From: Mesostigma viride
Lineage: Eukaryota > Streptophyta > Mesostigmatophyceae > Mesostigmatales > Mesostigmataceae
Reading direction: 5' to 3'
NCBI GenBank assembly: GCA_009746045.1
Contig: RPFO01000080.1
Coordinates: 8,348,207 to 8,412,206, forward strand
Length of the DNA: 64,000 nt
In this document: positions 11,906 to 23,815 of the stretch, piece by piece
Layout of the letters: each line of letters opens with the position of its first letter
Numbering within the stretch: the stretch's first letter is position 1
Notes under the pieces: generated by a model
Seen by the model: the letters and a program-made list of their open reading frames with translations, nothing else
The model's database searches: none
What the model was told of the DNA's origin: nothing
Program-made: the position numbers and the translations under genes

Positions 11906-13870
11906 CCGGGTTGGCAAATACGTGTACGGGGTATGATACGCGGACCTAAAATACGCGTATTATACGTGGGGGGTGTAAAATACGCGGCGGTAAAATACGC
12001 GACAGTTTTTGTGGTCCAATCGTCAGTCACCCAATTAGCGCGCTCCTTGATGATGGTCATGCAGTTATTGCAACTGAAATTTGGTGTATATGCTTATTTA
12101 TTAACATCTTCCATGTATGCCCTGCAATCCTATCTAATTATGATTTGTTAAATGCAGGGGGGAGCAGGCTGCAACGGGACTTGTAAGGAATCAATTAATT
12201 AAGGAAAGCCATCCACTATATAATGCATGAGAGGACATAAGACACAACTAACTAAGGACCATGCTGTCAATCAAGGATCCCACAACCGCATTGAAGGCAA
12301 TGCCGTTCTCGATAAAAAAAATTCGGCAGCCAGCAGCTGGACACCTTTCTCGTCGACGGGAACCAGCCATTTGGTGATGCTCAGCTGGCCTTTGTTGGGA
12401 ACCGACGACAAGTCAGCCGGCGCAGCCCCTCCCATCTCCGCCATTGCCCTGTTCAAATTGTGATGCTTCTTGGCGTCTGACTTCTGCAACTTGTTGTTAG
12501 CAATCCTGAGAAACCTGAGTCCGGATATTCGGTGGAATTTTGTCACAGGGTAACATCCCTTCCCCTGCGATTCCGGCAAAGTACTTGTGTGCACGGACTC
12601 GGAATACGCTGATTGCCCCCGCCCTGTAGGAGAACTTCTTGTTGCAAAATGAGCAGAACATCTTCGACACAAACTGCGTTTTGACTGACAGCATCTGTGA
12701 CTGCTTCTCTCTTCTCGACAACGAAATCCCATTCAGGCCCTTTCTTCGGCATGGCTGCAAATCGAAAATGGCTGCACACTGTCGCACAGTCGCACTAGCC
12801 TCGTCGTCGCTATATTGCATTACACCGTCATGCAGTAGCACAGCTGGCATTTGCTGGCACACTGTTATTATGCGTTATGTACCTGTTACGCCCAGGCTCT
12901 ACTCTATCCCAAACACCTCACCTAACCTTACCTACTAAACTATCTCCGCTACCATTGTTACGCCCTGGCTCCTCTCTATCCCAAACGCCTAGCCTGACTT
13001 CAACTAAACTAGTGAGGTTACCTTGTGGTGAGGAGCTATATTGTGGAAAGACGTGGGACGTCGACTCGAGTCTGTTCTCAATGCATTCTATTATAATACG
13101 CCATACACCGAATAAAACCAGGGTACTACGAAGGAAACACTACTACACTGCCATGACCCTAGCTAATATGTGTTAATTCATAACACACGCCGGGTGCAAT
13201 TCACGAAGGACAACTGCTGCATAAATGATCGCCGACAAGCGTGTATGCTCGGGCCGACATCGACCCTCGCCTACAGGACCAACGCATGTCCACAAGGTTC
13301 ACACGGAGGATAAAAGGATCACTATACTTAAGTACGCAGCGCGGCGCGACTGCACCGAACCACCATATTGTACAATTGCCACGTCACAAGGCCCGGGACC
13401 GACCGGCCAAAAGGTCCTAACTACACGTAAGCCTAGGAAAGTCAGCGAACTGTTCCGGAATGGCTGAGGCAACAAAGGACCTAATTTACGTCCGTAACAA
13501 CAACAAAAGTTACGCGACGTAACATTACTCTAGTCCTAGCTGTCCCCTACCGGCCAAACATTTTGCAAGGCTTGCGCTTTATGAAAAGAACTGTACGCAT
13601 CTACTTCTAGTAGTAAAAATCTCAAATGTGCAGTGAACGCGCCGCGCCCAGAACCTGGGCACTGCGACAGTGCCCGCTGCCCGCTGCATGGTACCCCCGA
13701 AAAATTCTAAATCCAAACCGCGTATTCTAAAATAAAGTACGCGTATATACGGCGTATATTAAATTAAATTAAATTTAATTTAATTTAATTTAATTTAATA
13801 TACGGCGGAGGCCTCCCGTACGCGTTTTCCCGTATTTTTGCAGCTCCGTGCGGCGTACTGACCAACCCGG
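11906..13870. mobile_element. hAT-superfamily DNA transposon (degenerate)
   Basis: A 1,965-bp element bounded by the inverted termini CCGGGTTGG (11906-11914) and CCAACCCGG (13862-13870). The 8-bp direct repeat CTAGTTGC lies immediately outside at 11898-11905 and 13871-13878. An 8-bp target duplication is the hallmark of hAT elements, and the minus-strand reading frames inside look like a hAT transposase N-terminus. Sub-terminal regions are rich in TACGCG/CGCGTA motifs, and a TTAAA-type palindromic run lies at 13759-13800. Confidence 0.8.
12271..12862 (-). pseudogene. hAT transposase N-terminal remnant with BED-like zinc finger
   Basis: On the minus strand a zinc-finger-like block (FCSFCNKKFSYRAGA, then RAHKYFAGIAGEG, then PCDKIPPNIR) matches the C..C...H..G..G...C..vP pattern at the start of hAT transposases. 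After a frame change near 12,510 the next block (SITKWLVPVDEKGVQLLAAE, then FFLSRTALPSM) resembles the following hAT segment in which a short motif precedes the catalytic domain. The frame then stops at 12,271 and the RNase-H-like catalytic core is absent. It is non-functional as it stands. Confidence 0.7.
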
Positions 13871-13878
13871 CTAGTTGC

Positions 13879-16800
13879 ATTATCGTGCGTGCCAGCACTA
13901 GACACCCAATAGTAGCAGCCAGTTGCCCCATAATGTAGGCAGCAGCAACAGCACAGTCCCATCAGCACCATCACACTGGCATCAACAAGCACAGCAGGCA
14001 ACACCAGCAGGAATAGAGTATACTGCATGCATAGTCCATGCAGGCAGCTACCCACACTTGCCTAGCCAGCAAGGAGAAGTAGTAGCACCCAGCAGCACAT
14101 GCATGACTCTCCACCACAGGTCGTAGAGTAGATAGTAGCTGCAGTCAGCTGCCAGGACGCACTTGTCTAGCTAGCATGCAAGTAGCAGTCCAGCAACCAG
14201 CTCTACATCCTCACGACACAGCTCACCTAAGTTGTGGTAGTTGCAGTAAGTTGCACCAAAACCCTACTAGCTGTTGGCAAGCCGGTCAAAGTAGCACTAC
14301 CAGCACCACACAAGAAACTGTACCCACACACAGCATAGATCGTGTGTGCACACACAACAGCTGGCGTCACCGGTTTACCAGCAGCTAACTGTACAGTACC
14401 CAACGTTTCCAGCTGCAACCCTGGCATCAACCAGTACCGGCTACAGTCTGCATCCACACTCAACACTGAGCAAACACTCATTCCAGTCTTTACAGTTTAA
14501 GAGCCTGTTTCCAGTTTGGCTCCACCCTCGTGTGGCGCACTCCATGTGACAATAAGGGGATGCACAACCTTGTCTTCATTTCCTTGCTGTTTTTATCTAA
14601 TGACCATGCATGGTGTCGTGTAAAAGGAGGGGACCCTTCGGTTCACAACTACCCTCGCCCAGGATCTAGCATTTGTATTTATAGACAGCATCATGTGCAA
14701 GGAGGGCGTCAAGAATCCTGTCTTGAATATGCCCATTATGCTGACCGAGTGACCGTGCAGAAATCTATAATACAGGCAATTGTATTTGAGCCCTAATTAA
14801 CAAATAGATATGCTCCGATAGTAGTACCTAAGTGGGATTTGTCAGGACTATGTGAACGGACACTATGACTATGTGCCAAGTTGTACAATGGCACTAGGAC
14901 CGTTGGTCACAATATCTTCACCAGATTATAGTATCATGTGTCATGTGCATGTCATACCATGCCCTACCGAGTCATGCATGCGCATGCACCAATGATGTTC
15001 CAACATACCAGTTGTCGTTATCGACCCATTGTCGGCCCATGCGCATACCAGGGCCGCCGCCATCACTCACCTACCATAATTACCAATGTTCACGCTACCT
15101 TGAGGTAGCCATGGAAAGCCACACCATATATTTGACGTAATAAATAATTTTCCTGGCTCCTGACGCTTAAGTTGGCAATGATTAGTCACCTACAAAATAT
15201 TAATTTAAGTCCCCGTAATAATCACCCATGCCTTTAACAGCATGCATATCTTGAATTCTACATATTTATTATCCTTTAATTTCCAGTGAGTCAGTTGCAT
15301 GTGAATTGATACTGCCTTGATACTTTGTTGTTGTCTCGATTTTGAAGAGAAACTATCAAGTTAGACCGTTAGAAACTATGCTTGTATTTCTAGGCAGTGA
15401 TGGCAATGCCAATATCATGCTATATATATGTCATGTATATAGGCAAAAGGTGTGGCAAAAAAAACACCAGCAGACCATGCTTGGTTGCTCAGAATGCTGA
15501 AGAACCCTCGAAACCATGCCAAAAAAGGGGTTTTCAAGTGTTAGCGTATACGATCAGCGTATAATACATTATACACCGCGTATTATACATTATACACCTG
15601 GGGCGCATACGACGCGTATCGCCTATTTAAAATTCACTGCCGCCATTATGGCCGGCCGGCCGGCGCAATATTGCTCATATGTAAGTCACAGCAGCAGCCC
15701 GAGGGGCCGGTGGATGAGGCAGTTCCTTACACGTACAGCTGTGAAGATGTCCAGGTTTGCAGGAATGGGCGGGGGCGGGGGGGTGGCTGGGGTGGGCACC
15801 AGGAAGGAGGCTCGTCTGAGTCGTCGGGGTGGAGGTTGCGCAAAGCCTGCACGGTACGTCAATGGAGTACATGCACTTGGCAGCAAGCTCACTGGGAAAA
15901 TTCGTTCAGCCGCTCCGGCTCGGGCCCCTTACGCGAATCCGGTAATGAATGCAGTCATAATTCGAGCTTTTGCATCATGTCATGGCCCGGCTCAGTTCAT
16001 GAACAAATTACGTTCACGGCAACCGCATGACATCAGCTTCCATGGCCAGGCAAAGGAGGCGGCCCCCAACACGCGGGTGGAGGCTGGCAAGGCTGCAGCG
16101 CCCACAGCCCTTCCCAATCACCGAGGAGAAACCGACGGGCGCAGCGAGCGATGACCGCGCCCCGTGTGGGCGCCGCGCCAACGCGGCGCGCTCCAGCGGC
16201 GGCAAGACGAGCCGGGGGGTGAGGAGATACACTGCTCAGTTGTGCATGGCCATCGATCGAGGTCGTTGAGGGGGTGACTACATACATACACCGTTGAGGA
16301 GGTGTATGTGCATCCGGGCCATGCAGGGAGAGCAAGGCGCGCAGCGCGTTAACAAGCCGACCGAGCTGAGTCGGTGAGGGACGTCGATCCACAAGCGTCG
16401 TGCAAGGCTAGCCATGGTTGCACGCACATATATGCGGCAACTGAAAAGGGAGCGTGGCGGCAGGAAAACGTGGCCCAGCCGGCTGAGATCTAGGTCCCCA
16501 CGTACGCAATTCGCCTGTGCCCGTCCCCTGCGACGCCGACAGTGTGAGCCGGCCGGGTGTGGGGCAACCGAGGGGCTATACCGGCCCTGGCCGTGAGGGT
16601 GCAGCCGCCTGGCGCCCGGACGGGCCTGGCCGTTCTGGGGGTCAGACTCGGCTGCGCGGCTAATTGCCGCTCATGTGCTGACCAGTGAAACCGCCATAAT
16701 ATGCAATGGAGCGAAACAACGCGCTCACCAGGCAATCGGGCGGGCAACTTGCCGGGCGGCGGTATAGCAGGCCATGGCGCGCATGCGGCATCCTCAGTCA

Positions 16801-19540
16801 TGTCAGTCAGCAAAGGGGTGCCCGTCAGGGATGCATAGCCGGATTGAGTTGATCCGATCAACACATTCGGCGGCGGGGTACTAGTGCATGCAGGCGGGCG
16901 CTGCACGGGGCGCCAAGGGGACCATGCAGCGGCAATATAATGGAAGCCATCCAAGGGGTACGTGCTACCCGGCCGAGCCCCGGGGTGAGAGGGCGGGGAG
17001 GGCCGGCCGGGGCGGGAGCACCCGCAGCCAATTAAAGAAGCGTCTGGACAGCGGCAGGAGGCGCGGCCCGCGGCCGCCACGGAACCCAGCCGGGTGGGGC
17101 CGGCCGCCGAGCTGTCATGCAGGGCCCGGCCGCGCGGAACCCTGAATTCCCTGAACATGCAGCCAAGGCCAAATTTGAGACCGGCGTGGGGCCACAGCCT
17201 GGGGCCGCGGCAGGGAGGGGGCCGGCGCTTGGTGGGGCATGCATGCAGCCCACCCGGCGCCCGGCCCATGATTCCGCCCGGCATGCACGGCCACGGACAT
17301 GCAGGGGAGCTAGGCCGGCGGGCCAGTAGGGACCGGGCCAGCGTGGATCGGCGCGGCCCACGCGGACACGGGCGCGAGGGCCCCAGCGGTAGAATGCCAG
17401 GAGGCAAGGGGGGAAGGAACGCGGCCTGTCAAATGGGGCAGGTGGCGGATGTCGCGTACAGCTAGGCTCGTGGCGATGCAAGCTTGATGGAACTGACGTG
17501 GCCGCATGCAAGCAGGGACGCGGCATGCAGATATTCTGACCGTCACCCGCCGGGTCGGCGATGCAGCAGGTCTAAGCAGATGGGGCAGGAGGGGCCGGTG
17601 GCATGCAGTGGTCACGTGGCACCAATTGGGCCGGCCTATTAATAGTAACTAGTGGACGGCCGGCGCCGCGTCCCACCCCATGCAGCTCCCAGCTCGGCAT
17701 GCAGTCGTGCGGTCTCATCGCAGTGCATGGAGAGAAGACCGGCGGCGGCGCGCGGGCAAGCCGGGGTGCCAGAGATGGGGGATGCCCGCAACATTAGGTC
17801 GAGCACATCGTGCAAGGTGACAGGCAAGTCCGCGCCCGCGCTCAAGTCATGCAAGTGAACACCGGCCCCCCGCGGGCCCCCCGCATCATACATGCAGAAC
17901 CAGGTCGCCCGCGTGCACGGTGATAGGAGCCCCAAAGTCACTGCGCATGCAGGCGGCCGGCGGCAGTTGCGCCGGCGTGACCACTGTAGTCAAGCCCCCG
18001 CTGGTGGCCGGCACAACAGCCTCGGGCCGGCCAGGCCAGGCCCGGCCGCAGAGGCCGCAAGGAATGTGTGCCGGCTGTCAGAGGGCGAGCCCCGCAGGGC
18101 AGTGATCGGTGGCCCCCCCCGGCCAGCGAGATACTGATGTCCCGCAGGCGGCCTGCTGAGCCTGCACCGCGGCGGCAAGCCCGGTAGCATTTGATGTAGA
18201 GCACCACGGCCTCCTGCGCCACTAGCTGGAGCCGTCAAGATTAACGGGAGCCATTCCTGGCGCACGGCGGGCAGGTGCCAAGGCATGCGGCCACCCGCAT
18301 GGTAGTCCTCGAGGACAAAACCCCAGAGCGTAGAGGCCAGGACAGCTAGGGGGGATCGCGAGGCTGATGATACCTGCAGCATGTGCCGGACATGACTGAC
18401 CGACACAAGGGCAGTAAATTCAGGGGGCCGCGGGAGCACGTGAGGAAACGCCTCGTGCAATCCGCAGTCCACAGCGTCCGACAACAAAGGGCAATACAGC
18501 CAAGAGAATGTGGCGTGCCGGTGCTCACTGATGCCAGCAATATGTTGGTACTTGATGGGGGACCAAACCGAGAAGTCGCAGTGATATTCTAACCTGACCA
18601 TGCAGTTCCAAAGTGCCTAGTCTTGTCTAGCTAGGGGGTGGCAACATCGAGCAACATATTACCGGAATGTACAATGCAATCGGATTGCATGTCGGGCCAT
18701 GCATTTAGGGTGACACGCGCACCGGCCGCCTTCCCTTTACCGGTCGGAGAGGCCGGGCCGGCGCCGTTGGCCTCGATCCATATGCATGCACGTCCCATGG
18801 TGGTGCATATATAGCAATCTTAGTTGTCAGGTATATTTTTCCATATCACTTCAACAGGCCTAGCTCCTCCATATATCTTTAATACAAATATAATTACTTA
18901 CAGCATGCAGAGTGAAATCACTCAAACCAAAGCAAACGCCCAGCTATAAACCTATATACAGAGCCATGTCAAAGCTCTATACCCTCCACTATATCTGCCC
19001 CGCGAGTTGATCACAGTTCGAGGTACATGCGCCGGGGTCGACCCCTGTTGGGATCCCTGTTGTTGAGTGTTGTGCACATCGAGTCAGACCGGCGGCGCAA
19101 AAGAAAAGTCTACCGGCCGCCACGTGTGATATATAAATAATTAATAAGCACTAACGTGACTGCGTCACATGGGTGCCAATACAGAGTATAAAGGAGCCTT
19201 CAACCCTATATACACAGCGAGAAGGAGGGAGGGCGCCCTAGCTTCTCTCACTTCCGCGCAAGTGGGCAGGCCACAGAGCGCTCTCTCCACGTACAGCATG
19301 GCGTAACACTGCATGTGGGTGCAATACAACCAATGCAATACCATAGGTAGGCTGACGCATAGCTTATGCTACAAAGGTGAGGTGGGTTCAAGACGTCGGC
19401 TAAGGCGCAAGCTGATGGCCACAAGAAGCCAGAGCTAATTGAAGGTATACTGTAACGCTGGGCGCTAATATCATTTCAAGTGCATGCTGTAATGCCTAAG
19501 CTATCCCATAATCGACTGCCCCCATCTAGACATGCAACTA
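13879..19540. other. Gene-free region of two compositions
   Basis: 13.9-15.5 kb is AT-moderate with many short GCAG/CTAG-rich repeats. 15.6-18.6 kb is GC-rich with frequent GGCCGG and TGCATGC words. The longest frames (15,516-16,154 plus; 16,490-17,407 minus) read as Pro/Arg/Gly-rich composition artefacts. A TATA-like GAGTATAAAGG near 19,175 could belong to a retroelement LTR, but no LTR pair was found. CGCGTATTATACATTATACA near 15,570 resembles the sub-terminal DNA of the hAT element. I see no supportable gene. Confidence 0.5.
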
Positions 19541-19559
19541 TAGCTTGAGTGCTCTATCC

Positions 19560-19745
19560 TGGGGGAGCCCGGCCTGGGGGGCTTCGATCGAACAGTTTCT
19601 TGTTGACATAGGTCCCCGCCCCGCCAGTACACTTGGGGCTTCTCGGGGTTGGTCTTGTGGCGGATGTAGTCGGGCCACTGCTGGGGGCGTTGCTGCTGCT
19701 GGGCTGGCGTCAGGTCGTCATCAAACAACCGAAGAATGCGCCGAA
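19560..19745 (-). pseudogene. Retroelement ORF1 C-terminal piece (minus), left half of a split element
   Basis: The minus strand reads LRLFDDDLTPAQQQQRPQQ, then KPQVYWRGGDL. This is the C-terminal domain of an L1-type ORF1 (nucleic-acid-binding chaperone), close to the plus-strand copies at 20,760-20,941 and 23,330-23,518. The preceding part of the same frame resumes at 21,412-21,780, so this looks like the displaced end of an older minus-strand element split by the insertion between them. Confidence 0.65.
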
Positions 19746-21385
19746 GTAGTGCGTTTCTTAGCACAGGAACGCAAGCTCCATGGGGCCACAGGGCCCATCT
19801 CCGCCGACGACCAGGAGGCGTTCTTTACCAGCTGGCCAGAGCTCAACCACCGCCTCGATCGCTATCATATGTGCAGCTTCTTCCAGCTACCTATCATTGG
19901 ACAAAATCGCCGCCAAGATCCGCGCCCCAGCCCAGCCTGCGCGGCCGACAGCCACATCGGCTTCCTCCCTCTGCAAGGATGACATCCGAGCATTGCTGGA
20001 GGAGCACGTGACCTGGCCGTTGCATGGCCGATCGAGTTCTAAGCTGACCTCGCTGAACACGACGCTCAACACGGTGGAGGCCCGGGTCATCCAATGTGGA
20101 AACCAACGTCGTCACTCGTCCACATGCAAGCTCCAACCCCCGGCCCAGTTCACGACGCTGCATGCACACCGCGGCGCAGGCATCCATGAGACGCACGCTG
20201 CGCTTGTCTCTCGCCTAAACCAGGTGGAGGGCAAGTGCGGCGTGCTCATGCATGAAGAAGCTTGATGAAGCCATCACCGCCCACACCGAGGCCCTGGCGC
20301 CTCACAGGTCCCAAAGATAGCGGAGCAGACGGCCACCATCGCATCCCAGCCACCCAGGCAGGATGCTGGTGACCTTCCGCCCCTCTCTTATATGCGGACC
20401 TGCTGCGGACAGCGACCGCCTCCACCACCGACGCCATCGCTACGAAACTCCGGCCAGGAGCTTGAAGACCTTCGCCAGGCTGGGCCCAGCAACGGCCGGA
20501 GGCCACCGACCGCGCCCGCCGCAACTGCCGGCTGGTGCTGCGTCGTTTCCCCCAGAAGCCAGGTGAGACGTCAACCTCCCTCAGCCGACGAGCTTAAGGA
20601 CCAGCTCCTTACCCTCATGGGCCTGGTAGGTGAGGTAGAACTGCATGGGTGCCACCGCCTTCCCCGCTCACGGGATAAGGCGGCTCCCCCACCAGTCCTG
20701 CTCACCTTCCCCTCCCGTGAGGACAAGCAGCGGTTCCTAGCTCTCTCGTCGCAAGCGGTTGCACGACGTCACCTGGACGCTGGAAGACGACCTGACCCGG
20801 CCCCGCTCAGCAGCAGCAGCGACGCGACCTGCGGCCGGAATACCTCCGCCACAAGCATGGGACCCCCAGAAGCCCAAGGTGTACTGGAGGGGCGGGGACC
20901 TGATGATCGACCACAAGATGTGGACGCCCCCAGCGGGCTAGAATAGCTTGCCTAATAGCCATAGCTTGTATCCATTGGTAGTCACTGCCGCTATGGCAGC
21001 CATGCTTAGAATGTTTGCCTAGCGTTGCCAACACCTAGTCACGTGCGCCGCTCACGCACGGTACACAACCAGCCATATAGCCTTAGCTTAGTCCTCGTAC
21101 AGCCATGCTACGTCCTGGCTATGATCAGATTACTTGCCCACGCTCCTTGTCATGCCATGCTCACATGGGTCTTATTGCACCCACAGATTGCCGGATCGTT
21201 ATAGCGTGTCCGTTTGGCTAGCGTGCCCGAATGCAGCTGTGGCATGCCTTATAGGCATGAAGCAGACTGGGGGTCTCTGCCCTTTCTCCTGTTGACATGC
21301 ACACACAGGGATTAAAAGCACGTACTTCGGTGCTCCGTGACTCCCCAACGGGAGCACATGTTTAATTAATTAATTAATTAATCAA
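19731..21385 (+). mobile_element. ORF1-only non-LTR retroelement, copy A
   Basis: Plus-strand L1-type ORF1 with frameshifts: a central block ADELKDQLLTLMGLVGEVEL-like near 20,590-20,640, PPPVLLTFPSREDKQRFL near 20,690, and the C-terminal domain DDLT...KPKVYWRGGDLMIDHK ending in TAG at 20,939-20,941. It is followed not by a reverse transcriptase but by about 390 bp of non-coding DNA, a hairpin (21,330-21,357) and a (TTAA)n tail. It interrupts a minus-strand ORF1 relative. It is shorter at the 5' end than copy B. This copy preserves the uninterrupted sequence at the two sites where copy B carries insertions. Confidence 0.75.
21330..21385 (+). other. Retroelement 3' hairpin and TTAA tail, copy A
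   Basis: GTGCTCC (21,330-21,336) pairs with GGAGCAC (21,351-21,357) across a 14-nt loop, followed by TTTAATTAATTAATTAATT. It is the likely 3' recognition structure for target-primed reverse transcription; the function is inferred from its conservation across copies. Confidence 0.75.
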
Positions 21386-21411
21386 GCGACCATGCAGGAG
21401 GTGTTCACCTG

Positions 21412-21780
21412 AGCTTCTTGCGGGGAAAGAGGAACCGAACGATCGGGCTGTGATGTCGCTGAACGGGTGAGGACCACTGGAGGGGGCCCAGCCTTGTCCC
21501 GTGGATCACGGTGGGGCAGGCGGTAGGCCGGCGCCCTGCAGTGTCGCACCTGGCAGCTCCATGCACGCCAAGAGTTGTTTCTTCAGCTCGTCGAGAAGAG
21601 AGTCTGGGGTCTCCTCCGGCTGCATGTCGAAGCGCCTGAGGATCGGACCCGGCAGCGGTGACGGTCGCGGTCAGCGGCCTCGCGGCGCGTGTCTTCCAGC
21701 TCCTGGAGCTTGGTGGTGATGGCGGCGCGGTGGTGGTATAGAGGTTGCCTGGCTCTTGAGCAGGTCAGCCCAGGAGGCGC
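21412..21780 (-). pseudogene. Retroelement ORF1 central piece (minus), right half of a split element
   Basis: The minus strand reads QELEDTRREAADRDRHRCRV, then SLLDELKKQLLACMELPGA, then YRLPHRDPRDKAGPPPVVLT, and ends near FPRKKLR. The order matches the central part of the plus-strand ORF1 copies (DELKDQLL..., HRLPRSRDKAPPPVLLTF, ...RRKRL). The continuation is the C-terminal piece at 19,560-19,745. Confidence 0.6.
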
Positions 21781-23521
21781 GAGTTGAGGCCGGGGTCATC
21801 ACTAGCCCAACCACGTGTACGGAAGAGCGCAAGAGACAACTAGAAGAGATATCGACTATTACACGCGCAAGAGATCAGCTATTAGAAGTCATATGAACTG
21901 AGTAGCTCTTGCTAACTAGCCCCGCAGCCATACGGCATTTCACAGCCGCCACCATACGAAAAAATGGCTGACGGCGGTATATGGCTGACGGCGAAGTTTA
22001 GATCTTTTGCGTCTGAGCCCCAAATTCGGTCAGACCACTTGCATTCCGGATGCGCCTTTTTAAGACGCACTTGCTCGTATAATCGGTTACGGCTGACACG
22101 CAGTATCGAAAAAGTCACACACGCCGTGACAAGCACTGCTATGACGACTCCAAAAGCCTAACGAGGTTTGGAAAACCTTGGAGCTTTCCGGCTCCCAGCC
22201 CAACCCACTCGCCATCGTCCTTTCCCAGCCGCCTGGGCTCGCAAACCCATCGCCAGCAAACCGGCCCATCGCCAAGCGCCTCACCAGAGCCAAAGAAACC
22301 CTGCCACGAACACAAATGGAGCCACTTCCACCCAAGCCACGACTTCTTTTCTTTCAGCGCCTGGCTGGCCCTGACGAGGGAAGAATGCAACAAAATAGTC
22401 AAGTTTTCAGCACAGGAAGGCAAGCTCATGGGGCACAACGACGTACGTGCACACCCTGCGCCTCGCCATCGGCTGTGCAGGCTGCCACCGGCTTCCAGCT
22501 CACTGCAGCCGCCATCATCGGTCAGCTCCGCACCCCAGCCCAGCCTGCGCAGCCGGCATGCAGCCACGTCGGCTTCCTCCCTCTGCAAGGATGACATCCG
22601 AGCAGTGCTGCATGGAGGAGCACGTGACCTGGCCGTTGGCCGAGAAGCTGACCTCGCTAAACACGACGCTCAACACGGTGGAGGCCCGGGTCTCCAATGA
22701 GTGGAAACCAAGGTCGTCCACAAGCTCCAGTTCACGCGCTGCACACCGCGGCGCAGGCATCGATCTGAGACGCACACTGCACTTGTCTCTCGCCTAAACC
22801 AGGTGGAGGGAAAGTGCGGTGTGCTCATGAAGAAGCTATAGCTCAGTGCATGAAGCCATCACCGCCCACACCGAGGCCCTGGCCTCACAGGTCCCAAAGA
22901 TAGTGGAGCAGACGGCCACCATCGCATCCCAGCCACCCAGGCAGGATGCTGGCGACCTCGATCCTGCCCCTCTGCTGTGCGGACCTGCTGCGGACAGCGA
23001 CCGCCTCCACCACCGACGCCATCGCTACGAAACTCCGGCCAGGAGCTTGAAGACCTTCGCCAGGCACAACAACGGGAGGCCACCGACCGCGCCCGCCACG
23101 ACTGTCGGGTGGTGCTGCGTCGCTTCCCGGCAGAAGCCAGGTGAGACGTCAACCGGCACCCTAGCCGACGAGCTCAAGGACCAGCTCCTTACCCTCATGG
23201 GCCTGGTAGGCGAGGTAGAACTGCATGGGTGCTGACCGCCTTCGGCCCACTCACGGGACAAGGCGCTCCCCCACCAGTCCTGCTCACCTTCGATCCCCTC
23301 CCGTGAGGACAAGCAGCCGGTTCCTTTCTCGTCGCAAGAGGTTGCACGACCTCACCTGGACGCTGGAAGACGACCTGACCCCCGCTCAGCAGCAGCAGCG
23401 ACTCGACCTGCGGCCGGAATACCTCTGCCACAAGCAGGACCCCCAGAAGCCAAAGGTGTACTGGAGGGGCGGGGACCTGATGATCAACCACAAGATATGG
23501 CTGCCCCCTGCGGGCTAGAAT

Positions 23522-23760
23522 TAATTAATTAAAATCATAGCTCCGTTGGGAGCATATGTAACACATAGCCCTGAGAAAGGGGCATCTATGGGTTTGTAAT
23601 ACAATCAGGGCTACAACCTGCAGGTGGAGGATGTACAACTGTCACCTGCTCTGGGTGCACAAGGTGCACCTGCACCGCCATGATGGTTCGATCATGCCTC
23701 CTTAACAAGCACAGGCACCCAGGGGGGGCTTGAGGAGAGGGCCTAGAAGGCCTGCATGAC
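23522..23760 (-). mobile_element. Short non-autonomous retroelement (SINE-like)
   Basis: A 239-bp insertion flanked by the 10-bp direct repeat GGGCTAGAAT (23,512-23,521 and 23,761-23,770). Copy A has a single GGGCTAGAAT at the same place. Read on the minus strand it ends in ATGCTCCCAACGGAGC followed by TTTTAATTAATTAATT, a shortened version of the hairpin and tail of the neighbouring LINE. No convincing tRNA-type promoter was seen. It could be a SINE or an internally deleted LINE. Confidence 0.65.
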
Positions 23761-23815
23761 GGGCTAGAATAGCCTAGCTTGTATCCATTGGTAGTAATTC
23801 GAGGACACAGGTGTT

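Noticed and set aside
15516-16154. 212-codon plus-strand frame
   Set aside because: Begins in repeat-like CGTATAATACA DNA and turns into composition-biased sequence; no recognisable motif or splice context.
16490-17407. 305-codon minus-strand frame
   Set aside because: Pro/Arg/Ala-rich, no domain motif, in DNA of very high GC where long random frames are expected. The overlapping plus-strand frames look the same.
19560-21385. Twin-priming 5' inversion of one LINE
   Set aside because: The inverted piece is the ORF1 C-terminus, which is also present in the plus-strand copy, and the rest of the minus-strand ORF1 lies on the other side. Insertion into an older element fits better.
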